64,000 nt of DNA from Oscillospiraceae bacterium (GTDB lineage Bacteria; Bacillota; Clostridia; Oscillospirales; Acutalibacteraceae): contig JAIRXF010000012.1 of assembly GCA_031268405.1 (NCBI GenBank), forward strand, positions 26,553 through 90,552. Reading direction: 5' to 3'. A program made the position numbers and the translations under genes. A model generated the notes under the pieces. The model searched no databases and was not told where the DNA came from. It saw nothing but the letters and a program-made list of their open reading frames with translations. Below, piece by piece: positions 44,866 through 54,959 of this stretch. Numbering within the stretch: the first letter of the stretch is position 1; the number at the start of each line of letters is the position of its first letter.

Positions 44866-45498
44866 TTAATAACCCAAAACAGACAATGCAGAATTTACGA
44901 GATTTTCGATGCCGCCACTGCCGTCAACCAAAAACAATTTACCCTTATTTTCATAATAATCAATTAAAGGCTCCGTTTCCTGATGGTAAACAACTAAGCG
45001 ATTTTTTACAGTGCTCGGATCATCATCCTTACGTCTAATTAATTTTCCGGAGCAAACATCGCAAATTCCATTTTTATTCGGAGGCTTGTTGGCCAAATGG
45101 TAAGTTGAACCACAACTGTCGCAGACAATTCTTCCTGACATTCTTTCTATTATAACCTCGTCACTGACATCTATGTTAAGAATCTTATCAACATTAAATC
45201 TCATCTTATTCAAAGCTTCAGCTTGAGGAATTGTTCTAGGAAAGCCATCCAAAATAAAACCATTTTTAAACTTTTCATCTTTCAATTTTTCTTCCATAAT
45301 TCCAACGATCATAGCGTCGGGTAGAAGTTTGCCAGCCTCAACTATACTTTTAGCTTTATTCCCCATCTCAGTTTCGCTTTTTAAAGACTCTCTTATAATA
45401 TTCCCAGTTGAAATTGACGAAATAGAAAGTTTTTTCTCCAAAATTTCAGCAAGAGTTCCTTTTCCTGCTCCCGGGGCACCTAAAAGTACTATATTCAA
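44866..45498 (-). CDS. adk: Adenylate kinase, zinc-LID form (TTG start)
   Basis: Interconverts ATP + AMP and 2 ADP. I start it at TTG 45498, 7 bases after GGAGGT, giving (M)NIVLLGAPGAGKGT and 210 residues. The longer frame to 45534 has no ribosome site. P-loop GAPGAGKGT, AMP-binding FILDGFPRTIPQAEAL, and a LID domain with four cysteines (CDSC near residue 126 and CDVC about 20 later) that would bind zinc, as in Gram-positive Adk. Ends two bases before map. Confidence 0.96.
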   Translation of the reverse strand: MNIVLLGAPGAGKGTLAEILEKKLSISSISTGNIIRESLKSETEMGNKAKSIVEAGKLLPDAMIVGIMEEKLKDEKFKNGFILDGFPRTIPQAEALNKMRFNVDKILNIDVSDEVIIERMSGRIVCDSCGSTYHLANKPPNKNGICDVCSGKLIRRKDDDPSTVKNRLVVYHQETEPLIDYYENKGKLFLVDGSGGIENLVNSALSVLGY

Positions 45499-46045
45499 TA
45501 AAACAACCTCCAAAATTCTTAAAATTAAAAACACTCACAAATAAATTTCTAAACAGTTGAATTAAACAAACAATTGCTGATCGAATGAGGTTGAATTCCA
45601 CAGATAACACGTTTGAATTTATAAAACATCTAGGGCTTCTTGCCTAGTATTTAAAAAACTTTCGAGTCTTCTTTTGTTTAAGGTAAGGCTTTTTGGCGAA
45701 CTTATTAATGCTTTTCCGAACTTCTTTTTAATCTACAATTTAAATAAATTCAATTAGTCTATGGCATCAAGTAATTCAAGATCTTTTTACTAGATTCTCA
45801 AATTCAAAAAATATTTTAACACCCTAAAACCAATCTTATTCGCTGATTCAAAAATATAAACTATTCACCAATAAAAATCACTAATTCAAACAAAAAATAC
45901 CACAGTATCTTAAAATTAACTTTAATTATCAAACAAAAGTCATCGACTCAAAACGATAACAAAGACTTAAAATAAACATACAATAAATCACAAACAGATG
46001 AAATAAAATTTCAAATGACACAAACCCACTATAAATTGCGAAGCT
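45499..46045. other. Gene-free spacer between secY and adk
   Basis: 547 bases inside the spc operon, where these genes usually nearly touch. A small imperfect hairpin CTAGGG/CCTAG lies at 45630-45647. No gene is seen. Confidence 0.5.
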
Positions 46046-47380
46046 TTAATCCAGGAACCCTTTATAATGTTTTCGCATAATTTGAGATTCCATTTGTTTT
46101 ACAGTTTCTAGGGTTACTCCAACCAAAATTATAATAGAAGTACCACCAAGTGACAAAGATCTCATTTTACTCCAAGCGCTAAAACCCATTGGCAGAAGAG
46201 CTATAAATGATAGAACTACCGCACCAATAAACGTTACTCTAGAAAATACTTTAGAAATAAAATCTGTTGTGGGCTTTCCTGGACGAATTCCCGGAATGGT
46301 ACCATTGCTTTGCCTTAAATTATTGGATATTTCAAGAGGATTATATTGTATGGCCACGTAAAAATAAGAAAAAATAAATATAAACAAGAAATAAAGAAGA
46401 GCATATAACCAACCATCTGGAGAAAGCGAATCTATCAAAGACTTAAACCAACCGCCTTCTGGTTTAAAAAACAAAGCAACAGTCCCGGGCATAGCCAAGA
46501 TGGTACTCGCAAAAATAACTGGCATTACACCGGAAAGGCCAACTTTAACGGGAAGATGACTGCTTTGCCCGCCGTACATCTTTCTGCCCGAAACACGTTT
46601 TGCATACTGTATTGGAATTCGCCTCTCGGCATCGTTTGTAAATACTATAACCCAAATAAGCAACAAAAACAAAAGAATAAAAAGTGGAACGAAAAAATAA
46701 TTTTTAGAATAAGCGTTAGGGTATTCCATGGCCTGTTTTATGGCATACCAAAGTTGACCTACCATCTCTGGCATTCTTGCAACTATACCCGCAAATATCA
46801 GAACAGATGTTCCGTTTCCCATACCCTTTTTATTGATTTGCTCTCCAAGCCACATCATAAGGGCGACTCCCGCAGTAAACGTTGCAACAATAACAACGGC
46901 TGAAAAAATTCCTTCAATGCCAGAAAAATAACTAGCAGCGTATAAACCGGTTGCGGTAAGAGGTCTTCTTAAAAAGAACAAATAATACCCAAGCCCCTGC
47001 ATAATACCCAATATAATAGTTAAATATCTGGTAATTGAATTCACTCTCTTGCGACCTTCCTCGCCTTCTTTCGACATCCTTTCAAGGGCAGGAATTACAA
47101 CCGTCATAAGCTGAATAATTATAGATGCATTAATGTAAGGCGACACGGACATGGCAAATAAGGTTCCCTGTGAAAAAGCCCCACCAGAAAAAGTATTAAG
47201 GAAGCTAAGTGCATTATTCTCCTGACTCATTCCTTCCATTAAAACTTTCAACGCTTCTGGATTTAAAAACGGAACCGGAATCAGTGAACCCAATCTAAAA
47301 ATTACAATTATCATAAAAGTATAGATAATCTTTTTTCTAAGTTCAGGCATTTTCCAGGCGTTTCTAATTACTTTTAACAA
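46046..47380 (-). CDS. secY: Protein translocase subunit SecY
   Basis: The channel of the Sec translocon. 444 residues with ten membrane helices; the plug and pore regions are recognisable (PYINASIIIQLMTVVIPALE, MGNGTSVLIFAGIVARMP) and the cytoplasmic loop with RRIPIQYAKR. Near the C-terminus IIILVGVTLETVKQMESQI is the family signature. It begins with TTG directly after the rplO stop, with GAGGTGG 5 bases upstream, so it is translationally coupled to rplO. Confidence 0.97.
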   Translation of the reverse strand: MLKVIRNAWKMPELRKKIIYTFMIIVIFRLGSLIPVPFLNPEALKVLMEGMSQENNALSFLNTFSGGAFSQGTLFAMSVSPYINASIIIQLMTVVIPALERMSKEGEEGRKRVNSITRYLTIILGIMQGLGYYLFFLRRPLTATGLYAASYFSGIEGIFSAVVIVATFTAGVALMMWLGEQINKKGMGNGTSVLIFAGIVARMPEMVGQLWYAIKQAMEYPNAYSKNYFFVPLFILLFLLLIWVIVFTNDAERRIPIQYAKRVSGRKMYGGQSSHLPVKVGLSGVMPVIFASTILAMPGTVALFFKPEGGWFKSLIDSLSPDGWLYALLYFLFIFIFSYFYVAIQYNPLEISNNLRQSNGTIPGIRPGKPTTDFISKVFSRVTFIGAVVLSFIALLPMGFSAWSKMRSLSLGGTSIIILVGVTLETVKQMESQIMRKHYKGFLD

Positions 47381-47821
47381 CTAAACCACCTCTACCTTTC
47401 CGCCGGCAGCTTCAATTTTTTGCTTTGCGTTTTTGGAAAAACTCCCTACCTTGACGGTGAGCTTTTTATCAAGCTCTCCCCTAGCTAAAATCTTAACTAT
47501 ATCAAAATTACCCTTGACTTTTTTATGTTTTTTTAGCACTTCAACATCTATAAAAGATCCATTCTCAAAAATATTAAGACAATCAAGATTAACTACAGCA
47601 ACTTTTTGGGAAAAAATATTATTGAATCCTCTTTTGGGAACTCGCCTTTGCAATGGCATCTGTCCGCCTTCAAATCCCGGGCGAACACCTCCTCCGGATC
47701 TAGAATTCTGGCCTTTATGGCCCCTGCCAGCTGTTTTCCCTTGACCCGAGCCATGACCTCTTCCTACTCTTTTTGGAAGTTTTTTAAAACCCCCCGGCAG
47801 AAAAACTTCATGCAATCTCAT
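47381..47821 (-). CDS. rplO: 50S ribosomal protein L15
   Basis: L15 is a late-assembly protein of the large subunit. 146 residues: Gly-rich N-terminal arm [20 protein letters not shown] and [26 protein letters not shown], then the globular domain to [20 protein letters not shown] precedes the ATG. It is followed without a gap by secY. Confidence 0.98.
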   Translation of the reverse strand: MRLHEVFLPGGFKKLPKRVGRGHGSGQGKTAGRGHKGQNSRSGGGVRPGFEGGQMPLQRRVPKRGFNNIFSQKVAVVNLDCLNIFENGSFIDVEVLKKHKKVKGNFDIVKILARGELDKKLTVKVGSFSKNAKQKIEAAGGKVEVV

Positions 47822-48065
47822 AAACTCACCCCCCTACTCTAAATAATCTCAAAAGCGATTTTTAAGCCTTAAATTTATTCCTCAATTCTTAATTTACAAG
47901 CAATACAAATCCTCAAATAAATCAAAAAATAGCTTTTCAAAATAATATCCCGTTAACTTTATCGAAACGACAAAAACTTCATTGGGAAATACCAATCAAA
48001 TACAATTAGTTAAAATCCCCCACTTTTTTTATTCTATCCATCCAATATTAGAATGTCAATTTAAA

Positions 48066-48494
48066 TTAAATCTTTTCAACCTTTAATAAGTGGCCTATTT
48101 TGTTTATCTTTCCCATAGTTTGTGGATTGCTTGGCTGAATCGTCTCATCCCCAATTTTCTTGAGCCGGAACGAAATTGCAGATGCAGTTTGTGATTTTTT
48201 AGTACCAATAAGACTTTTAACCAAAGTTATTTTTAACTTTTTAGGAGAAATATTTTTTTTGACAGAATTTTTATTAACCGGCACCTTGGTAGCATTTTTG
48301 GTTTTACTTGCCACCGGTTTGTTGGTTTTAGTTTTGACAGAACTTTTAGATCCAATTGTTTTCTTGGAAGGAGATTTAGCCACTGATTCTCGGGGATTTA
48401 CGACCGCCTTGCTCGTGGATTTTTTGGAGATCGTTGTCGTGTTCTTAGCCGTAGATTTGGGCGCCTCTTTTGGTGATTTATCAGAGCCTGCCAT
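48066..48494 (-). CDS. rpmD: 50S ribosomal protein L30 with long Lys/Ser/Thr-rich N-terminal extension
   Basis: The C-terminal 56 residues (about 87-142, LKITLVKSLIGTKKSQTA ... NKIGHLLKVEKI) are a complete L30, normally a protein of about 60 residues. In front lie about 85 residues rich in Lys, Ser, Thr, Asn, Ala and Pro (KSTSKAVVNPRESVAKS, KTKTNKPVASKTKNATK) with no Trp, Phe or Tyr, so surely disordered and strongly basic. I start at ATG 48494, 9 bases after AAAGGAGG. The frame is continuous and in the right operon place between rpsE and rplO. The tail resembles histone H1-like or ribosomal extension sequences. Its role is unknown. Confidence 0.92.
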   Translation of the reverse strand: MAGSDKSPKEAPKSTAKNTTTISKKSTSKAVVNPRESVAKSPSKKTIGSKSSVKTKTNKPVASKTKNATKVPVNKNSVKKNISPKKLKITLVKSLIGTKKSQTASAISFRLKKIGDETIQPSNPQTMGKINKIGHLLKVEKI

Positions 48495-48602
48495 TATACT
48501 CAAGCCTCCTTTTGCTTGTAAAATTAAATTCATAGTTTTAATTTTGCCTTTATAATCTTAATAATACCAAATGTTCTTAAAACTTAACCAAAATTTTAAA
48601 AT

Positions 48603-49100
48603 TTATAAAATCTCACTCACAGTTTTCATTCTTATCTTTGCAATTTCACTGGCGGTTCTTAAACTTCTAAGACCTTCCACGGTTGCTCGAATAACATTGC
48701 AAGGGTTGCTAGATTTTAAAACTTTCGTCCTTATGTCTTTAATTCCAACCATTTCAACAACCGCACGCACAGCGCCACCAGCTATAACTCCAGTACCAGG
48801 CGCCGCGGGTTTCATAAGAACTCTGGAAGCGCTAAAAATCCCAATAATCTCATGGGGAATAGTAGTTTTTTTCATAGAAATGGTAACAAGATTTTTTTTA
48901 GCGTCTTCGATTCCCTTGCGAATTGCATCCGGAACTTCACTTGCTTTCCCTATACCAAATCCGACGGTCCCTTTTCCGTTACCCACAACAACAAGGGTTG
49001 AAAACTTAAGTACTCGACCACCCTTTACGGTTTTTGAAACTCTGTTTACCGAGACTAAACGCTCTTTAAATTCCGACGATTCATTATCAACTCTAGCCAA
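48603..49100 (-). CDS. rpsE: 30S ribosomal protein S5
   Basis: S5 helps accuracy and contacts the mRNA entry channel. 165 residues, TTG start 10 bases after GGGAGG. Double-stranded RNA-binding-like N-domain ([21 protein letters not shown]) and C-domain ([34 protein letters not shown]) are complete. An antisense open frame of similar length is a shadow. Confidence 0.98.
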   Translation of the reverse strand: MARVDNESSEFKERLVSVNRVSKTVKGGRVLKFSTLVVVGNGKGTVGFGIGKASEVPDAIRKGIEDAKKNLVTISMKKTTIPHEIIGIFSASRVLMKPAAPGTGVIAGGAVRAVVEMVGIKDIRTKVLKSSNPCNVIRATVEGLRSLRTASEIAKIRMKTVSEIL

Positions 49101-49137
49101 AATTTCTAAACCTCCCTAACTACTGTTTTTATTGTTA

Positions 49138-49500
49138 TTAAAATTTAAGCCCGCCACCGCGCGCACCCTCAGCAAATTCTTTAACACGACCATGAAACAG
49201 ATATCCACCTCTGTCAAAAACAACAGATTTAATTTTTTTCTTTGTTGCGCGTTCAGCAATCATTTTACCAACTTCAGCGGCAGCTTTTTTGTTGGAACTC
49301 TTAGGATTTTTAAAAGACTTATCCAAACTAGAAGCAGAAACAAGAGTAATTCCAGTCTCATCGTTTATAATCTGCCCATAAATGTGGTTTATAGATCTAA
49401 AAATATTTAATCGAGGTCTTTCTGTTGTTCCAAATACCTTGGCACGCACCCTTCCATGGCGTTTCAATCTAGTTGCATTGCTGCTGATTTTCTTTAGCAT
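49138..49500 (-). CDS. rplR: 50S ribosomal protein L18
   Basis: L18 carries 5S rRNA into the central protuberance. About 120 residues: [21 protein letters not shown], then [24 protein letters not shown] and the C-terminal [21 protein letters not shown] prefer ATG 49500 to GTG 49509, since the GTG lies against the GAGGAA site. Normal place between rplF and rpsE. Confidence 0.97.
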   Translation of the reverse strand: MLKKISSNATRLKRHGRVRAKVFGTTERPRLNIFRSINHIYGQIINDETGITLVSASSLDKSFKNPKSSNKKAAAEVGKMIAERATKKKIKSVVFDRGGYLFHGRVKEFAEGARGGGLKF

Positions 49501-49637
49501 TCTTTTCACTTCCTCATTAGAACCCTTGTTATTTTGTTTTTAACAACTCAATCTTTTTTGAAACCAAAATAATAAAGTTTAAATTGTGCCAATTCTCGCT
49601 GTTTTGATCAAGTATTCGTTTTAAAAGTCCATAAAAT

Positions 49638-50201
49638 CTATTTTTTAGAACCTTTAGCAGCCTTACCTTCTTTGCGCCGAATTACTTCATCTATATATTT
49701 AATACCCTTACCCTTATATGGTTCTGGCGGACGCTTTTCTCGTAAAATCGCGGCAAATTGACCAACTTTTTGTTTATCAATTCCAATGACTGTTATTTTG
49801 GAACCAGAAGCTTCTGTTTTGACATCATCTGTATCAGGAACCACAACGGGATGAGAGTATCCAAGATTCATATTGAGATTTTTGCCTTGTTTTTGAACTC
49901 GATAACCAACACCATTAACTTCTAATTCCTTAGTAAATCCCTTGGTAACTCCTTCGACCATATTTGCAACAAGAGTTCTCGTTAATCCGTGTAAGGAACG
50001 ATTTGCTTTACTATCATCCGGGCGAGATACACTTACTTTTAAGCTCTTGCTATTTTCCAGTTTCTTGATATCCAAACTCATATTCTCATGAATAACGCGA
50101 GAAAGGGCGCCCTTTGGTCCTTTCACAGAAACCAAATTACCATCAACCTTAAATTCGACATTATCGGGAATATCTATAACTTTTTTTCCAATTCTTGACA
50201 A
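49638..50201 (-). CDS. rplF: 50S ribosomal protein L6 (TTG start)
   Basis: L6 binds near the sarcin-ricin region. Start at TTG 50201, 8 bases after GGAGGT, giving (M)SRIGKKVIDIPDNVEFKVDG and 187 residues. The two homologous L6 domains are visible, with the C-terminal signature REKRPPEPYKGKGIKYIDEVIRRKEGK. The longer frame would overlap rpsH and lacks a ribosome site. Confidence 0.97.
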   Translation of the reverse strand: MSRIGKKVIDIPDNVEFKVDGNLVSVKGPKGALSRVIHENMSLDIKKLENSKSLKVSVSRPDDSKANRSLHGLTRTLVANMVEGVTKGFTKELEVNGVGYRVQKQGKNLNMNLGYSHPVVVPDTDDVKTEASGSKITVIGIDKQKVGQFAAILREKRPPEPYKGKGIKYIDEVIRRKEGKAAKGSKK

Positions 50202-50215
50202 AATGATATACCTCC

Positions 50216-50614
50216 CTACCAAATAAACGCAAGAACCTCGCCGCCAACATTTTCTTTGCGAGCCTGACGATCAGTCATTATACCTTTTGAAGTAGAAATA
50301 ATTGCAACACCTAAGCCTTTTAAAACTTTTGGAATATTCTTAACTCCGCTGTAATTTCTAAGCCCCGGTTTTGATATCCTCCTAAGACCGGTAATAACAG
50401 GAGTTTTATTGCTCATATATCTAAGATCAATTTTAATAACTCCTTGCTTTCCGTCTTCAATTGTTGTAAATTTCTTCGCATAGCCTTCATTCACAAGAAT
50501 TTCAGCTATAGCCTTTTTCGTACGAGACGCAGGAATTCGCACAGAACCATGTTTAGCAGTATTAGCATTACGTATTCTCGTAAGCAAATCCGCGACAGCA
50601 TCAGTTACTTGCAT
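50216..50614 (-). CDS. rpsH: 30S ribosomal protein S8
   Basis: S8 binds the 16S central domain and in many bacteria represses the spc operon. 132 residues: [28 protein letters not shown] at the start and the C-terminal [39 protein letters not shown] precedes the ATG. rplF follows after 14 bases. Confidence 0.98.
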   Translation of the reverse strand: MQVTDAVADLLTRIRNANTAKHGSVRIPASRTKKAIAEILVNEGYAKKFTTIEDGKQGVIKIDLRYMSNKTPVITGLRRISKPGLRNYSGVKNIPKVLKGLGVAIISTSKGIMTDRQARKENVGGEVLAFIW

Positions 50615-50987
50615 TAAATCTAACTTCCTTTCGACACATAATTTGTAAAATTAATATTTTAATCTTCCAACAGTCAATCTTAAAAATATAATATTACGGT
50701 AAACAACGCCAGCAAACAGCTCTTAGGCTATAAAAATCCAATCATTTCACTATATTTAAAATTAAAAACAAAATAAATAAAAAATGTCGGGCAATCTTTT
50801 ATTTGCAACAAAAAATTAATCATTTTCATTTACCCATAAAACTTACTAATCAAAATTAAAAAAATAGTAAAAGCACCAACACCTAAAATCCACACCTACC
50901 AAAATAAATTTACCATAAAATTAATAATCTCTTCGCAATTTTAAACCATTTCTTTAAATTTAGCAAGCCTTACAGAATACAGTCGAA
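50615..50987. other. Gene-free spacer between rpsN and rpsH
   Basis: 373 AT-rich bases inside the spc operon with no gene, hairpin or promoter that stands out. Confidence 0.5.
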
Positions 50988-51173
50988 TTACCAACTAGCT
51001 TTTCTCACTCCGGGAATCTCTCCTTTGTGAGCAAGATTTCTGAAGCATATACGACAAACGCCAAATTTTCGAAGATAAGCATGGGGCCTGCCGCAAATAC
51101 CACATCTATTGTATTTGCGAGTAGAAAACTTAGGTTCTCTTTGCTGTTTTATTTTCATTCCAGTTTTAGCCAT
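50988..51173 (-). CDS. rpsN: 30S ribosomal protein S14, zinc type
   Basis: 61 residues, the short zinc-binding S14 of Gram-positives (also called rpsZ): [20 protein letters not shown] carries the four Cys ligands, followed by [26 protein letters not shown] precedes the ATG. It lies 12 bases after rplE. Confidence 0.98.
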   Translation of the reverse strand: MAKTGMKIKQQREPKFSTRKYNRCGICGRPHAYLRKFGVCRICFRNLAHKGEIPGVRKASW

Positions 51174-51185
51174 AACGACCCTCCT

Positions 51186-51725
51186 TTATTTTGCAAACGG
51201 AGCGCCCAAACGCTCCAAAAGCTCTCTACCTTCTTCATCGGTATTTGCACTTGTGATAAAAGAGATATCCATGCCGCGAATTTTATCTATTTTGTCGTAA
51301 TCTATTTCAGGAAAAATAATTTGCTCTTTTATTCCCAAATTATAGTTGCCCTTTCCGTCAAAAGAGTTTGAATTTATTCCTCTAAAATCTCTGACTCTGG
51401 GTAGAGCTACATTGAAAAAACGATCCAAAAATTCGTACATTCTATTGTTTCTAAGAGTAACTTTTGCACCTATTTTCATTCCCGCCCGAAGTTTAAAATT
51501 AGCAACTGACTTTTTAGCTTTGCAAAGCATAGGTTTTTGCCCGGTAATCGCAGAAAGATCTCTGAAAACAGAATCTATGATTTTTTGATTATCTTTTGCT
51601 TCTCCGGCAGCCACACTAACAATAATCTTTTCAAGTTTCGGGACTTGCATAACATTTTTGTAGGCAAACTTCTTCATCAAAGCCGATACAATTTCATTTT
51701 TATAAAATTCCTTAAGCCTAGCCAC
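51186..51725 (-). CDS. rplE: 50S ribosomal protein L5
   Basis: L5 binds 5S rRNA and contacts P-site tRNA. 179 residues, GTG start 7 bases after [25 protein letters not shown], then [51 protein letters not shown] and the C-terminal [16 protein letters not shown]. Complete and typical. Confidence 0.98.
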   Translation of the reverse strand: MARLKEFYKNEIVSALMKKFAYKNVMQVPKLEKIIVSVAAGEAKDNQKIIDSVFRDLSAITGQKPMLCKAKKSVANFKLRAGMKIGAKVTLRNNRMYEFLDRFFNVALPRVRDFRGINSNSFDGKGNYNLGIKEQIIFPEIDYDKIDKIRGMDISFITSANTDEEGRELLERLGAPFAK

Positions 51726-51749
51726 ACTTTTGCCTCCTTTGTGAAAACA

Positions 51750-52070
51750 CTAAATAACCGCATCGCATTTTTTACAAACCCGCTGCTTTTTTTGCTTATC
51801 ATCAAACCTATGAGCAATACGGGTGGACTTCCCACATTTTGAACAAACAAGCTGGACCTTCGAAGAATACAAAGCACCTTCGGCTTTAATTATACCACCT
51901 TGTTGCCCAGCTTTTTTGGGTTTTATATGTTTTGAAACCAAATTTATTTTCTCGACAATTACCTTACCTTCTTTCGGACTCACAGCTACAACTTTTCCTT
52001 TTTTGCCTGCGTCTTTTCCGCTCAGAACGGTTACGGTATCGCCTGATCTTACGTGAATTTTCCTATTCAT
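51750..52070 (-). CDS. rplX: 50S ribosomal protein L24
   Basis: L24 starts large-subunit assembly. About 106 residues with the KOW motif VRSGDTVTVLSGKDAGKKGKV near the N-terminus, and a C-terminal C-x2-C ... C-x2-C pattern (CSKCGK, CKKC) common in Gram-positive L24. ATG 52070 is preferred over an upstream GTG inside the AGGGGTG site. Between rplN and rplE as usual. Confidence 0.97.
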   Translation of the reverse strand: MNRKIHVRSGDTVTVLSGKDAGKKGKVVAVSPKEGKVIVEKINLVSKHIKPKKAGQQGGIIKAEGALYSSKVQLVCSKCGKSTRIAHRFDDKQKKQRVCKKCDAVI

Positions 52071-52091
52071 CGTGTTACACACACCCCTACA

Positions 52092-52466
52092 CTAAATAAC
52101 TTCAAGAGCAAGACTTAAAATTCTTGCATAATCCGCCCTACAATCACGTAATTCTCTTGCAACTGGACCAAAAATACGAGTACCTTTGGGATTTTTATCT
52201 TCTTTAATTATGACGACCGCATTGTCATCAAATCGGATATACGATCCATCTGACCTACCAACACACCTGACGGTTCTAACAATAACAGCCTTTACAACTT
52301 CACCTTTTTTCACAGCGCCATTAGGAGTTGCCTTTTTAACTGAAGCAACTATCACATCTCCGATGCGAGCATATCTCTTCCGGGTTCCACCAAGAACTTT
52401 AATACACATTACTTCCTTGGCACCCGTATTATCCGCAACTTTAAGGCGGGTTTGCTCCTGTATCAC
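52092..52466 (-). CDS. rplN: 50S ribosomal protein L14
   Basis: L14 forms an intersubunit bridge and is the RsfS docking site. GTG start 7 bases after GGAGG; about 124 residues: [27 protein letters not shown], then [30 protein letters not shown] and the end [26 protein letters not shown]. Complete. Confidence 0.98.
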   Translation of the reverse strand: MIQEQTRLKVADNTGAKEVMCIKVLGGTRKRYARIGDVIVASVKKATPNGAVKKGEVVKAVIVRTVRCVGRSDGSYIRFDDNAVVIIKEDKNPKGTRIFGPVARELRDCRADYARILSLALEVI

Positions 52467-52617
52467 AACTCTTCCTCCTCAATTACCATAAACCCACACA
52501 AGCGTTAAATTAACGAACACATCAATAAAAACTTAATATCAAATCATCATTATAAAACACTGATGTCATCAACCTTTTAGAGGTATCTTTAAGTAAAACA
52601 CATCGTTTAAACATAAT

Positions 52618-52875
52618 TTATTTAGCCTTTTCCAAAACACCAGAAACACGCCACCGTTTTTCTTTAGAAATAGGACGAGTCTCTGTAATACGCACACGAT
52701 CTCCAACCGAACATTCGTTATTTTCATCATGAACTTTAAGCCTTACACTTGATTTGACAATTTTATTGTAAATTCTGTGTCTTATGCTGTCTTGAATAAC
52801 AACTACAATTGTTTTTTGCATTTTATTGCTAACAACTTTACCAACCCTAGTCTTCCTTATATTCCTATCCGCCAC
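52618..52875 (-). CDS. rpsQ: 30S ribosomal protein S17
   Basis: S17 stabilises the 16S 5' domain. Start at GTG 52875, 11 bases after GGAGGGG, giving (M)ADRNIRKTRVGKVVSNKMQK and 85 residues, the usual length; the open frame to 52914 has no other good start. OB-fold signature KVHDENNECSVGDRVRITETRPISKEKRW is present. Confidence 0.97.
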   Translation of the reverse strand: MADRNIRKTRVGKVVSNKMQKTIVVVIQDSIRHRIYNKIVKSSVRLKVHDENNECSVGDRVRITETRPISKEKRWRVSGVLEKAK

Positions 52876-53309
52876 GATACAATATTCCCCTCCTTTAAAG
52901 CTTTGATAACACATTTACACTAAACTTTTCGAAAATTCGAGCACTTTATTATACTCTTGATAATTATCGCCTTAAAATATTCATCAAATCCGGTCGGTTG
53001 ATGTCTTCAAAGAAGTCTAATGTAGGATTTATAAATACAATACTTTTAGATTTATATCGCGACAAATTAAACAAGCTTTAACTTAACATATTTAAATTTC
53101 CAATGCCAAAAACAAACCCACACAATAATCTAAAATCCCGATTGAGTAATTGTACAACAAATAAACTTCTTTGACAAGTTAAAATTCCTAAATCGCCGGT
53201 CGCTCAGCAAAACTTTAATGCAGCTTGCAAGCGACAAATTTTAAGAACAAGCTAAAACCAAATAACAACAAAAAACAGTAATAAAACAAATTTTATCATC
53301 AACTTAAAA
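52876..53309. other. Gene-free spacer between rpmC and rpsQ
   Basis: 434 bases where one expects a few tens. AT-rich, no gene or RNA recognised. No strong promoter was found, although one may exist. Confidence 0.5.
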
Positions 53310-53495
53310 TTAGCTACTACTGTTTTTGATGGATAGAATTCTTGCTATATCTTTTTTAACAACGCCAATTCTCATAGGATTTTCCAATTGATTTGTGGCA
53401 TGTTGAAATCTCAAATTAAAAAGTTCCATTTTTAAATCACTTAGATTTTTTTCAAGATCGCCTTGCGACAATTCTCTTAACTTCGAAGCCTTCAT
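53310..53495 (-). CDS. rpmC: 50S ribosomal protein L29
   Basis: L29 lies at the polypeptide exit and helps dock SRP and trigger factor. About 61 residues: [43 protein letters not shown] is the two-helix signature. ATG 53495 lies 8 bases after GGTGGTGA. It follows rplP by about 20 bases. Confidence 0.97.
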   Translation of the reverse strand: MKASKLRELSQGDLEKNLSDLKMELFNLRFQHATNQLENPMRIGVVKKDIARILSIKNSSS

Positions 53496-53514
53496 AACAT
53501 TAATCACCACCTAA

Positions 53515-53922
53515 CTAATCTTTCGAAACAAACTTACACTTAACTGGCAACTTATTCGCTGCCAATCTCATCGCTTCTTTTGCAGTTTCTTTTGGAATAT
53601 CGGCAATTTCAAACATAACTCTGCCGGGTTTCACAACGGCAACCCAATATTCTGGGGCTCCCTTACCTTTTCCCATACGAGTTTCGGCAGGTTTTTTTGT
53701 TACTGGCTTATCTGGAAAAATCTTTATAAAAACTCTTCCAAATCTTTTGCAATAACGCGTCATAGCAATACGAGCAGCTTCAATTTGATTTGAAGTTATC
53801 CACGCATCAGAAAGCGCTTGAAGCCCAAAATCACCATACGTAACAGTGTTTCCCTTCATTGATTTTCCAGTTCGTCGTCCTCTGTGAACGCGACGAAACT
53901 TTACTCGTTTTGGCATTAACAT
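53515..53922 (-). CDS. rplP: 50S ribosomal protein L16
   Basis: L16 organises the A-site region of 23S rRNA. 135 residues: [33 protein letters not shown], then [36 protein letters not shown]. The ATG at 53922 overlaps the rpsC stop by one base (TAATG), with GAGGAGG about 10 bases upstream, so the two are coupled. A second ATG two codons later is possible. Confidence 0.98.
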   Translation of the reverse strand: MLMPKRVKFRRVHRGRRTGKSMKGNTVTYGDFGLQALSDAWITSNQIEAARIAMTRYCKRFGRVFIKIFPDKPVTKKPAETRMGKGKGAPEYWVAVVKPGRVMFEIADIPKETAKEAMRLAANKLPVKCKFVSKD

Positions 53923-54599
53923 TATTTTTTAGCCTCCTCTTTGCTAGGAGACTGGCCCTGAACCTGAGCTTTACCAAGCACTTCTCCTTTATAAAGCCAC
54001 ACTTTAACACCAATTTTGCCATATTGGGTGAAAGCTTCGGCAAAACCGTAATCAATATCAGCTCGCAAGGTTTGTAGCGGAATGGTACCCTCGTGATAAT
54101 GTTCGACTCTGGCAATTTCTGCTCCCCCAAGTCTTCCAGAAACTTGAGTTTTAATACCCTTTGCTCCGGATTTCATGGCACGCGCCATAGCCTGTTTCAT
54201 AGCACGGCGAAAAGATATTCTTTTTTCAAGTTGAGTTGCAATGTTTTCTGAAACCAGCTGAGCATTCATATCCTGAAGCTTCACCTCAACTATATTAATA
54301 GAAACAGGTTTTTGGGTTATCAATTCGCACTCTACACGCAATTTTTCTATTTCGACGCCGCGTTTTCCTATAACCATTCCAGGTTTAGCACAATGAACAT
54401 GCAGAGACACTTTGTTGGAATTTCTCTCTATTTCAATCTGAGGAATACCCGCAGAATACAATCGTTTTTTCAAATAAGTACGAAGCTTGTAATCTTCGAT
54501 AAGCATTCGGCCAAAGTCTTTATTCTTAACAAACCAGCGTGAACTCCAATTTTTAATTACTCCCACACGAAGCCCGTGAGGATTTACTTTTTGGCCCAC
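53922..54599 (-). CDS. rpsC: 30S ribosomal protein S3
   Basis: S3 forms part of the mRNA entry tunnel. 225 residues, GTG start after [29 protein letters not shown], the KH domain ([23 protein letters not shown]) and the C-domain [31 protein letters not shown]. Complete, followed by rplP with a one-base overlap. Confidence 0.98.
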   Translation of the reverse strand: MGQKVNPHGLRVGVIKNWSSRWFVKNKDFGRMLIEDYKLRTYLKKRLYSAGIPQIEIERNSNKVSLHVHCAKPGMVIGKRGVEIEKLRVECELITQKPVSINIVEVKLQDMNAQLVSENIATQLEKRISFRRAMKQAMARAMKSGAKGIKTQVSGRLGGAEIARVEHYHEGTIPLQTLRADIDYGFAEAFTQYGKIGVKVWLYKGEVLGKAQVQGQSPSKEEAKK

Positions 54600-54620
54600 A
54601 ATTTCACCTCTTTCTTAAAT

Positions 54621-54959
54621 CTATTTGTCTTTCTGCTTTAACACAATGGTAATATGCGAAGTTCTTTTCAAAATTCTAAACGATCTGCCTTTTGGACCCG
54701 GTCTCATTCTTTTAAGAGTTTTTCCCTGACAGACAAAACATTCTGCAACATACAAATCTTCTGGATTCATGTTTTTATTATTCTGAGCATTCGCTACGGC
54801 AGACGCCAAAAGGGTCAACAAATGTTTACAGGCCGCTTTATCGGTATATTTCAGTACAGATCGGGCAAGCTCTGCCGATTTATTACGAATAAGATCTAAA
54901 ACTATAGAAACTTTGCGTGGAGAAATTCTAACATGTCTTAAATGAGCTTTTGCCTCCAT
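54621..54959 (-). CDS. rplV: 50S ribosomal protein L22
   Basis: L22 lines the exit tunnel. About 112 residues: MEAKAHLRHVRISPRKVSIVLDLIRNKSA, LLASAVANAQNNKNMNPEDLYV and the end GPKGRSFRILKRTSHITIVL. ATG 54959 lies about 11 bases after AGGAGG; the GTG at 54971 falls in that site. The tunnel hairpin around KTLKRMRPGPKGR, where macrolide-resistance changes occur, looks normal. Confidence 0.97.
   Translation of the reverse strand: MEAKAHLRHVRISPRKVSIVLDLIRNKSAELARSVLKYTDKAACKHLLTLLASAVANAQNNKNMNPEDLYVAECFVCQGKTLKRMRPGPKGRSFRILKRTSHITIVLKQKDK

Noticed and set aside
48571..49119. 182-codon + strand frame
   Set aside because: Antisense shadow of rpsE, which is a certain gene with its own ribosome site.
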